The notes beneath the pieces were generated by a model. The model worked only from the letters and a program-made list of their open reading frames with translations, did no database searches and was not told the origin of the DNA. From contig JAISTF010000182.1 in NCBI GenBank assembly GCA_031272745.1, positions 1 through 8,302 on the forward strand: a stretch of 8,302 nucleotides of DNA. Reading direction: 5' to 3'. Within the stretch, counting starts at the first letter, position 1. The number at the start of each line of letters is the position of its first letter. The stretch is from Eubacteriales Family XIII. Incertae Sedis bacterium (GTDB taxonomy: Bacteria > Bacillota > Clostridia > Peptostreptococcales > Anaerovoracaceae). This document shows, piece after piece, positions 1-5,705 of this stretch. A program made the translations under genes and the position numbers.

Positions 1-597
1 ATCGGCGGCAAGCTGTACCGCGAGGGGCTCATCAAGATGAGCGAGTTCGTCACGATGTGCGGGCGCGACCGTACACCGCTCGTGTGGCTCCAGGATACGT
101 CGGGAATCGACGTCGGCGACACGGCGGAGAAGGCCGAGATGCTCGGCCTCGGTATGGCGCTCATCTACTCCATCGAGCAGAGCGACCTGCCGATGATGAC
201 GATCGTGCTGCGCAAAGGCTCCGCGGCCGCGCACTATGTGCTCGGCGGCCCGACGGCAAACAACAACAACGCGTTCACGCTCGGCACGGCCGCGACGGAG
301 ATCTACGTCATGCACGGCGAGACCGCGGCGGCCGCGACCTACGCGCGGCGGCTCGTGAAGGACGAGGATGCCGGCAAGCCGTTGGATGATACGATCGCGA
401 AGATGAACGACATCATCGACCACTACCACGCGACGAGCCGGCCCATCTTCAACGCGAAGGGCGGGCAGCTCGACGAGATCGTCGAATTGCCGCGCCTGCG
501 GGACTACTGCAAGGCGTTCGTCGGCGGCTGCTACCAGAATCCCAAGAGTTTCTGCGCCCCGCACCAGCAAATCGTGCCGCGCACGATACGGGGGTAG
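1..597 (+). CDS. gcdA: Glutaconyl-CoA decarboxylase alpha subunit (carboxyltransferase), 5'-truncated
   Basis: The open frame enters from the left edge in frame 1 and ends at TAG 595-597, giving 198 residues. The first internal ATG (37) is not the real start. The alpha subunit transfers the carboxyl group from glutaconyl-CoA to the biotin of the gamma subunit; the beta subunit then decarboxylates carboxybiotin and pumps Na+ out. This serves glutamate fermentation by the 2-hydroxyglutarate route. Visible marks of the C-terminal carboxyltransferase domain are QDTSGIDVGD (31-40), RKGSAAAHYVLGGP (71-84), the Asn run before AFTLGTAATEI (92-101) and the closing NPKSFCAPHQQIVPR (180-194). These match what I remember of Acidaminococcus GcdA (about 587 aa) better than methylmalonyl-CoA decarboxylase or propionyl-CoA carboxylase subunits. 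The protein ends at ...RTIRG, several residues shorter than the remembered homologue. xseA begins after a promoter-bearing gap, so gcdA is probably the last gene of its own unit. Confidence 0.88.
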   Translation: MGGKLYREGLIKMSEFVTMCGRDRTPLVWLQDTSGIDVGDTAEKAEMLGLGMALIYSIEQSDLPMMTIVLRKGSAAAHYVLGGPTANNNNAFTLGTAATEIYVMHGETAAAATYARRLVKDEDAGKPLDDTIAKMNDIIDHYHATSRPIFNAKGGQLDEIVELPRLRDYCKAFVGGCYQNPKSFCAPHQQIVPRTIRG

Positions 598-620
598 AAA
601 CTGCAAATTTGCGATTTTTT
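547..620 (+). terminator. Long hairpin over the gcdA stop codon plus downstream T-tract (possible terminator or mRNA 3' stabiliser)
   Basis: Outer stem: AGTTTCTGC (547-555) pairs with GTAGAAACT (594-602), nine pairs with one G-U. After a bulged G556 the stem continues as CCCCG (557-561) with CGGGG (589-593). An inner perfect 7-bp stem, ATCGTGC (571-577) with GCACGAT (581-587), closes on a 3-nt loop. The right arm contains the TAG stop codon. A run of six T lies at 615-620, about 12 nt beyond the stem, so this is not a textbook intrinsic terminator, where the T-tract abuts the stem. A smaller palindrome, GCAAATTTGC (603-612), lies between. Its place between gcdA and a new promoter fits transcription termination or protection of the gcdA mRNA end. 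Confidence 0.42.
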
Positions 621-639
621 CGCTGCCTCGGACCGGGCA

Positions 640-648
640 TGGTATAAT
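640..648 (+). promoter_or_regulatory. Extended -10 promoter for the xseA operon
   Basis: TGGTATAAT is a perfect consensus -10 hexamer (643-648) with the TG-N extension. It sits in the short AT-richer gap between gcdA and xseA. No convincing -35 hexamer is found 16-18 bp upstream (around 619-626), which extended -10 promoters tolerate. Transcription would be expected to start near 655, leaving a leader of about 14 nt that just contains the xseA ribosome binding site. It would drive the six genes from xseA to mutS. Confidence 0.6.
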
Positions 649-656
649 GTCCATTT

Positions 657-664
657 GGAGGTGA
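657..664 (+). promoter_or_regulatory. Strong Shine-Dalgarno of xseA
   Basis: GGAGGTGA matches the anti-Shine-Dalgarno over eight bases. Its GGAGG core ends 7 nt before ATG 669, which fixes the xseA start. It is the strongest ribosome binding site in the window. Confidence 0.75.
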
Positions 665-668
665 GCGC

Positions 669-1973
669 ATGGCGAGGAAGCCGATCCGGGTCAGCCAACT
701 GAATGCCTATATCGGGCGCATCCTGTCCACGGACGGGATGCTCTCGGACATTTCGGTCGCCGGCGAAATTTCGGGGCTGAAATTTCACGACTCCGGACAC
801 GTCTATTTCAACCTGAAGGACGCGGCGGCGCGCGTAAACTGCTTTTTGCCGCAGGGGGTCTTCCGCAGGCTTACGTTTGCGCTGAAGGACGGGATGGCCG
901 TCGTCTGCGACGGGTATGTGGGCGTGTACGAAAAGGGCGGCACGTATTCTCTCAACATCCGGCAGATGGCGCCGGAGGGCCAGGGGACGCTGGCCGCCGC
1001 CTTTGAAGCGCTGAAAGCAAAGCTCGCGGAGAAGGGATATTTCGAGACGGCGCGCAAACGGCCGCTGCCGGCGTTCCCGCGCTGCGTGGGCATCGTGACG
1101 TCGAACTCGGGCGCCGCCGTCGAGGATATGGTGACGATTTTGACGGCGAAGAGCCGCACCGTGAGCGTGCGCGTCTATCCGTCGCTCGTGCAGGGGCCGG
1201 ACGCGGCGCCGATGATCGCGGGACGCATCCGCGCGGCGAACGCGGAGCCCGCGGCGGTGCGGCCGGATGTGCTCATCGTGGGGCGCGGCGGCGGCAGCGC
1301 GGAAGACCTGTGGGCGTTCAACGAGGAAGCGGTCGCGGACGCGGTGTTTGCCTCGGAGATTCCCGTCATCAGCGCCGTCGGGCACGTGACGGATTTCACG
1401 ATCTGCGATTTCGTCGCGGACGCGCGCGCGGAGACGCCGACGGCGGCCGCGCAGATGGCCGTGCCCTCGACGGACGAACTATTGGAAGACGCGGAATCCC
1501 TGCGCTGGGCGCTGAAAGACGGCTTGCTGCGCCGTCTGTCGACCGCGGAACTACGTCTGCGCGCGCATGACTTCGCGGGGCTGAAGGCGCGGCTGTCGGG
1601 GCGCGTCCGCGCCGAAGAGGAGCGCATCGGGTGGTTGCGCGGCGCGCTGCGCACGGCGGCCTGGGGGCGGCTGCGCGAGGCCGGCGGGGAGCGCATGGAA
1701 TCGCTGCGGGCGCAGATGCGTTCGGGTTTGGACCGGCGGCTCCGCGACGGCGAGATGCGCACGGCGCGGTTTGCGGAACGGCTGGAGATGTGCAGCCCGA
1801 TGGCCGTGCTCGGGCGCGGGTATGCGGTCGTGACGGGGGAAGACGGCCGGGCGGTGACGCGTGCGGCGGGGCTGAAGGGCGGCGACGCGGTCGGTCTCCG
1901 CTTTGCGGACGGCGCCGTGGACGCGACGATCGGGAAAGGAGCCACACATGGCGGACAAAGAGATCAAATTTGA
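669..1973 (+). CDS. xseA: Exodeoxyribonuclease VII large subunit
   Basis: This 434-residue protein is the catalytic subunit of exonuclease VII, which degrades single-stranded DNA to oligonucleotides from both ends in a metal-independent way and acts in repair. Length is normal for the family. Residues about 5-103 form the OB-fold DNA-binding domain (IRVSQLNAYIGRIL, GEISGLKFHDSGHVYFNLKD). The nuclease domain follows: GIVTSNSGAAVEDM (141-154), GRGGGSAEDLWAFNEE (205-220) and SAVGHVTDFTICDF (235-248). D153, R206, H239 and D242 correspond to residues reported as important in the E. coli enzyme. The common GHETD motif reads GHVTD here, with the His and Asp kept. Residues about 270-385 are Arg/Glu/Ala-rich, consistent with the coiled-coil region that binds XseB. 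The tail SPMAVLGRGYAVVTGEDG (about 378-395) is the usual C-terminal segment. Its 3' end overlaps xseB by 26 nt, so translation of the two subunits is likely coupled. Confidence 0.96.
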   Translation: MARKPIRVSQLNAYIGRILSTDGMLSDISVAGEISGLKFHDSGHVYFNLKDAAARVNCFLPQGVFRRLTFALKDGMAVVCDGYVGVYEKGGTYSLNIRQMAPEGQGTLAAAFEALKAKLAEKGYFETARKRPLPAFPRCVGIVTSNSGAAVEDMVTILTAKSRTVSVRVYPSLVQGPDAAPMIAGRIRAANAEPAAVRPDVLIVGRGGGSAEDLWAFNEEAVADAVFASEIPVISAVGHVTDFTICDFVADARAETPTAAAQMAVPSTDELLEDAESLRWALKDGLLRRLSTAELRLRAHDFAGLKARLSGRVRAEEERIGWLRGALRTAAWGRLREAGGERMESLRAQMRSGLDRRLRDGEMRTARFAERLEMCSPMAVLGRGYAVVTGEDGRAVTRAAGLKGGDAVGLRFADGAVDATIGKGATHGGQRDQI

Positions 1974-2160
1974 AGAAGCGATGGAAAAGCTCGAGGCGCT
2001 TTCCGAAAAGATCGCGAGCGAGGACGTGCCGCTCGACGAAGCCATCCGCGTGTACGAGGAAGGCCTGCAATACTATCAGCGTTGCAAGGAGATTCTCGAG
2101 GACGCGAACCGGCGCATCCTCGTGATCGAGGAAGGCGCGGAGAAGGAGCGGCGGTCTTGA
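1948..2160 (+). CDS. xseB: Exodeoxyribonuclease VII small subunit
   Basis: A 70-residue acidic helical protein, the usual size for XseB. Several copies bind the XseA coiled coil, complete the nuclease and restrain its activity. The signature is FEEAMEKLEALSEKIASEDV (7-26) followed by PLDEAIRVYEEGLQYYQRCKEIL and a second helix ending in Arg/Lys. I chose ATG 1948 because it follows AAAGGAG (1935-1941) with 6 nt spacing and gives the family's normal N-terminus (MADKEIKFEEAME). An upstream in-frame ATG at 1903 would add 15 Arg-rich residues read from xseA sequence and is unlikely. The start lies inside xseA in another frame. The stop codon overlaps the TTG start of the next gene. Confidence 0.94.
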   Translation: MADKEIKFEEAMEKLEALSEKIASEDVPLDEAIRVYEEGLQYYQRCKEILEDANRRILVIEEGAEKERRS

Positions 2161-3074
2161 GCGAACGGGCAGAGGCGGCGGCAGCGGATTTCGAGCGCCT
2201 GAAAGCGCTCGTTGACGCGCATCTGGAGACGGCGCTTCCGGAGATTCCGAAAGAGGCGTGGACGCTGGAAGAAGCGATGCGGTATTCCCTGCTCGCGCCC
2301 GGCAAGCGGCTGCGGCCCGTGCTGCTGCTGCTCGCCTGTGAATGTTGCGGCGGGGAGACCGAAGAGGCGCTGCCGTATGCGTGCGCGGTCGAGATGATCC
2401 ATTGTTATTCGCTGATTCACGATGATTTGCCCGCGATGGACGACGACGACCTGCGGCGCGGAAGGCCGACGAGCCACCGCGTCTTCGGCGAAGCGACGGC
2501 CATTCTGGCGGGGGACGGGCTTTTGTCGGCGGCGTTTGAGCGGATGCTTGGCGCGGGCGCGGCGGCAGGCGCACAGGGGGCGGGCCGTCCTATGCGGGCG
2601 GCGTACGAGATCGCGGCCGGATGCGGCTGCGCGGGTATGATCGCGGGGCAGATTTGCGACATCGAAGCGGAAGGTTTGACGGTGTCCGCCGGGCGCTTGG
2701 ATTTCATCCACGCGCACAAGACGGGCGCACTGATCCGCGCGGCCGTACGCGCGGGGGCGCAGCTCGCCGGTGCGTCCGAAGAGATGCTTGCGCAGCTGAC
2801 GGCCTACGCGGAGGCGCTCGGGCTCGCGTTTCAAATTGCGGACGACCTGCTCGACGCGGAAGGGCGGACGCAGGACATCGGCAAGACGGCCGGCAAGGAC
2901 GCGGCAGCGGGCAAGGCGACGTGGCCGGCGGTGCACGGGACGGAAGCGGCGCGCGCGCGGCTTTCGGAGCTGACGGCGCGCGCAGAGAAAGCGGTGCGCG
3001 AGGCGGGCGGGGAGCCCGCGGCGACGGAGGCGATGGCCGCGCTCGCGCGCACACTGGAGACAAGGAAACGATAG
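2157..3074 (+). CDS. ispA: Farnesyl diphosphate synthase-type polyprenyl synthetase
   Basis: A 305-residue class I trans-prenyltransferase that condenses dimethylallyl or geranyl diphosphate with isopentenyl diphosphate, making FPP (C15) for undecaprenyl and quinone precursors. LLAPGKRLRPVL (45-56) carries the substrate-binding Lys and Arg. The first Asp-rich motif is DDLPAMDDDDLRRG (89-102), of the DDxxxxD form typical of bacterial short-chain FPP synthases. The second is QIADDLLD (226-233), followed by GKTAGKDAAAGKATWP (242-257). The start is TTG 2157, preceded by AAGGAG (2143-2148) with 8 nt spacing; it overlaps the xseB stop as TTGA. The in-frame ATG at 2082 would add 25 residues of out-of-frame xseB sequence with no family match. 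Chain length cannot be fixed from sequence alone; FPP is inferred from the motif type and gene neighbourhood. The gene sits next to dxs, which feeds the same pathway. Confidence 0.93.
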   Translation: MSERAEAAAADFERLKALVDAHLETALPEIPKEAWTLEEAMRYSLLAPGKRLRPVLLLLACECCGGETEEALPYACAVEMIHCYSLIHDDLPAMDDDDLRRGRPTSHRVFGEATAILAGDGLLSAAFERMLGAGAAAGAQGAGRPMRAAYEIAAGCGCAGMIAGQICDIEAEGLTVSAGRLDFIHAHKTGALIRAAVRAGAQLAGASEEMLAQLTAYAEALGLAFQIADDLLDAEGRTQDIGKTAGKDAAAGKATWPAVHGTEAARARLSELTARAEKAVREAGGEPAATEAMAALARTLETRKR

Positions 3075-3075
3075 C

Positions 3076-4971
3076 ATGACGGATTTTGAACGGACCAATT
3101 TTCAGGAACACATCCACAAGATGAACGAGCGCGAGCTGGAGCTGCTCACCTATGACATCCGCGATTTTCTGATTTCGTCGGTGGCGAAGACGGGCGGGCA
3201 CCTGGCGTCCAACCTCGGCGTCGTCGAGCTGACGGTGGCGCTGCACCGCGCCTTCGACGTCTGCCGCGACAAGATCGTCTGGGACGTGGGCCATCAAGCA
3301 TATGTCCACAAGATCCTGACGGGACGGGCGGCAGATTTCGCGACGCTGCGGTCGTTCGGCGGGCTCTCCGGCTTTCCGAAGACCTGCGAGCACGCATCCG
3401 ACGTCTACAACAGCGGCCACGCGAGTTCCTCGATTTCTGCGGCGATGGGGCTTGCGGAGTCACGGACGCTGCGCGGGGAGGATTTCCATGTCGTGAGCGT
3501 GATCGGCGACGGGGCGCTCACGGGCGGCCTCGCCTATGAGGGGCTGGCGAACGTCGGCGCGCGCGGGACGAAGATGCTCGTCGTGCTCAATGACAACGAA
3601 ATGTCCATCTCGCCGAATACAAGCTCGGTCGCGGCGCACCTGTCGCGCCTGCGTTCGTCTCAGGCGTACCAGCAGGCAAAACAGCAGATCAAGGAAAGCA
3701 TGCGGCGCATCCCGAAGGTGGGCAAGGGCGCCCTGCGGCGCGCGGAGCGGATCAAGGAGCTCCTTCGCCACGCGGTCGTCGACGGTTCTGTGTTTGAGGA
3801 TCTCGGTTTCACGTATTTCGGGCCCGTCGACGGACACGACGTGCGGGAGATGGTGGAGCTCTTCGAAGCGGTGAAGCTGCTCGACGGACCCGTGCTCGTG
3901 CATGTCGTGACGAAGAAAGGCAAGGGCTACCGCAACGCGGAGAAAAATCCGGATTTGTTTCACGGCGTGGGGCCGTTCGATCCGCTGACGGGCAAAGAGC
4001 TCACCGAGGGCGGGCAGACCTGGTCGTCCGTCGCGGGCGGGACCGCCTGTGCGCTCGCGGAAGAGGACGCGCGCGTCTGCGCGATTTCCGCGGCGATGAC
4101 GGACGCGGTCGGCCTCGGCCCCTTTGCGAAGCGCTTTCCTCAAAGATTCTACGATGTCGGCATCGCGGAAGGCCACGCGGCGACGTTTGCGGCGGGGCTG
4201 GCGCTCGGCGGCCTGCGCCCGTTCGTCTTCATCTATTCGACGTTTTTGCAGCGCGCCTACGATGAGATGCTGATGGACGTGTGCGCGCAGGGGCTCCCCG
4301 TGGTCTTCATGATCGACCGCGCGGGCAACGTCGGGCGCGACGGGGAGACGCACCACGGCGTCTTCGATCTCTCGTACCTGTCGTCAATGCCGGGTATGAC
4401 GGTGATGGCGCCGAAGGACGGGGCGGAGCTTTCAGAGATGATGCGGTTTGCGTTGACCGTGGAAGGGCCGTGCGCGATTCGCTATCCGCGCGGCGCGGTG
4501 GGCATGGATTTCGGGCAGACATCCGCGCTCGCGACCGGCAGGCCGGAACGGCTCTCGGGCGGGACGCTCGTCGAGATCCGCGCGGTCGGCAAGATGGCGG
4601 CGCAGGCGATCGAAGCGGCGCGCATCCTCGAAGAGGCGGGCGTGTCGTGCGGGGTCGTGAACGAACGGTTTGTGCAGCCGCTGTGCGCGGACGGGGCGGA
4701 CGGGCTGCTCACCGCGGGCGCGCGGTGCCGGCTTCTTGTGACGCTGGAGGACAATGTGCTGGCGGGCGGCTTCGGGGAGGCCGTGGCGGCGCTGCTGGCA
4801 GCCGCAAAGCCGTCGTCCGCCGCCGTGCCGCACCTGCTCTGTCTCGGATGGCCGGACGCGTTTTTGCCGCAGGGGGACGTCGAGGAATTGTTCTCCGCCT
4901 ACGGCCTTGACGCCACGGGCATCGCGGGCCGCATCGCGGTGCGGCTTTCGGAACTGGGATACGCAGGGTGA
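3076..4971 (+). CDS. dxs: 1-deoxy-D-xylulose-5-phosphate synthase
   Basis: A 631-residue thiamine diphosphate enzyme that joins pyruvate and glyceraldehyde 3-phosphate into DXP, the entry step of the MEP isoprenoid pathway and a precursor for thiamine and pyridoxal. Length matches the family (about 620-635). Visible motifs are TGGHLASNLGVVELTVALH (39-57, with the active-site His), DVGHQAYVHKILTGR (70-84), the ThDP/Mg motif GDGALTGG (144-151) with its distal NDN (172-174), FHGVGPFDP (295-303) and AEGHAATFAAGLA (364-376) with the glutamate that activates ThDP. DRAGNVGRDGETHHGVFDLSYL (414-435) and RYPRG (469-473) bind substrate phosphate. It begins 1 nt after the ispA stop, with AAGGA at 3062-3066 as the ribosome binding site, and its stop overlaps the tlyA start as GTGA. 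The next committed isoprenoid gene (dxr) is not in the window. Confidence 0.97.
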   Translation: MTDFERTNFQEHIHKMNERELELLTYDIRDFLISSVAKTGGHLASNLGVVELTVALHRAFDVCRDKIVWDVGHQAYVHKILTGRAADFATLRSFGGLSGFPKTCEHASDVYNSGHASSSISAAMGLAESRTLRGEDFHVVSVIGDGALTGGLAYEGLANVGARGTKMLVVLNDNEMSISPNTSSVAAHLSRLRSSQAYQQAKQQIKESMRRIPKVGKGALRRAERIKELLRHAVVDGSVFEDLGFTYFGPVDGHDVREMVELFEAVKLLDGPVLVHVVTKKGKGYRNAEKNPDLFHGVGPFDPLTGKELTEGGQTWSSVAGGTACALAEEDARVCAISAAMTDAVGLGPFAKRFPQRFYDVGIAEGHAATFAAGLALGGLRPFVFIYSTFLQRAYDEMLMDVCAQGLPVVFMIDRAGNVGRDGETHHGVFDLSYLSSMPGMTVMAPKDGAELSEMMRFALTVEGPCAIRYPRGAVGMDFGQTSALATGRPERLSGGTLVEIRAVGKMAAQAIEAARILEEAGVSCGVVNERFVQPLCADGADGLLTAGARCRLLVTLEDNVLAGGFGEAVAALLAAAKPSSAAVPHLLCLGWPDAFLPQGDVEELFSAYGLDATGIAGRIAVRLSELGYAG

Positions 4972-5693
4972 AAGAGCGCATCGACGTGCTCCTGGTGCAG
5001 CGCGGGCTTGTGCCTTCCCGCGAGAAGGCGCAGGCTTTTTTGATGGCGGGCTCGGTGCTCGTGGACGGCACCGTCGAATGGAAGCCCGGCACGCGCGTCG
5101 ACGTGGACGCGGACATCGCGCTGAAGGAAGACCCCGTCCCGTATGTGAGCCGCGGCGGACTAAAACTGGCGGCGGCGCTCGACGCCTGGGACATCGACCT
5201 TGCGGGCGTGGTCTGCGCGGACATCGGGGCCTCGACGGGCGGCTTCACGGACGTGATGCTGAAGCGCGGCGCGGCGCGCGTCTATGCCATCGACGTGGGC
5301 TACGGACAGCTGGATTTCTCGCTGCGAAACGATTCGCGCGTCGTGAATCTCGAACGGCAGAACGTCCGCTATCTCCCCGAAGACGCGGTGCCGGAACCCT
5401 GCGGTTTTGTCAGCATCGACGTCTCGTTCATTTCCTTGAAACTCGTGCTCCCGACCGCGGCGCGCATTTGCAATAACCGTTTGGTCGCGTTGGTGAAGCC
5501 GCAATTTGAAGCAGGGCGCGCACAGGTGGGCAAGGGCGGCATCGTGCGCGATCCGGCCGTCCATGCGGAAGTCGTTGCAAAGGTGCAAGGTTATTCGGAA
5601 GAAAACGGTTTGGTGTGCCGTGGTGTGATGGATTCGCCGATCACGGGCGCAAAAGGCAATCAAGAATTTCTGCTGCTTCTTGAAAAAAAATGA
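4968..5693 (+). CDS. tlyA: TlyA-family rRNA (cytidine-2'-O)-methyltransferase
   Basis: A 241-residue protein with an S4 RNA-binding domain (about 1-60: RIDVLLVQRGLVPSREKAQ, AGSVLVDG) joined to an FtsJ-like Rossmann methyltransferase. The SAM loop is DIGASTGGFTD (85-95). A K-D-K-E catalytic tetrad can be assigned as K66 (SRGGLKL), D151 (SIDVSFIS), K177 (VKPQFEAGR) and E233 (NQEFLL). Mycobacterial TlyA 2'-O-methylates cytidines in 16S and 23S rRNA; members are often labelled hemolysins, but the methyltransferase role fits the residues. The start is GTG 4968, overlapping the dxs stop, with only a weak GGGA (4956-4959), so coupled translation is likely. The protein stops eight residues after E233, lacking the roughly 25-residue tail of B. 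subtilis YqxC. The last codons contain an A8 tract (5683-5690). Codons in the final 250 bp are less GC-rich than in the neighbours. Confidence 0.92.
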   Translation: MKERIDVLLVQRGLVPSREKAQAFLMAGSVLVDGTVEWKPGTRVDVDADIALKEDPVPYVSRGGLKLAAALDAWDIDLAGVVCADIGASTGGFTDVMLKRGAARVYAIDVGYGQLDFSLRNDSRVVNLERQNVRYLPEDAVPEPCGFVSIDVSFISLKLVLPTAARICNNRLVALVKPQFEAGRAQVGKGGIVRDPAVHAEVVAKVQGYSEENGLVCRGVMDSPITGAKGNQEFLLLLEKK

Positions 5694-5699
5694 TAGAAT
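5691..5699 (+). promoter_or_regulatory. Candidate extended -10 element for mutS
   Basis: TGATAGAAT reads as TG-N-TAGAAT, one mismatch from the TATAAT consensus. It overlaps the tlyA stop codon and lies in an AT-rich island (5681-5713) in otherwise GC-rich DNA. A start about 7 nt downstream of the hexamer would fall at 5706, the A of the mutS ATG, giving a leaderless mRNA. No convincing -35 hexamer is seen near 5670-5677, so this is a weak prediction; the AT-richness may only reflect an unstructured translation start. Confidence 0.3.
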
Positions 5700-5705
5700 A
5701 GCAAA

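Noticed and set aside
603..612. GCAAATTTGC palindrome as an operator or stand-alone terminator stem
   Set aside because: Ten bases of perfect symmetry can occur by chance, it is too short for a stable hairpin, and no matching second copy was seen.
2082..2156. Upstream ATG extension of ispA by 25 residues
   Set aside because: The added residues are out-of-frame xseB sequence, whereas TTG 2157 has a well-spaced AAGGAG and gives the normal family N-terminus.
1396..2574. 392-codon - strand frame across xseA, xseB and ispA
   Set aside because: Low-complexity Arg/Pro/Ala/Ser composition, no recognisable domain, no ribosome binding site noted, and it is fully covered by real genes on the other strand.
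3460..4356. 298-codon - strand frame inside dxs
   Set aside because: Arg/His/Val/Asp-rich translation typical of a shadow frame; dxs is unambiguous here.
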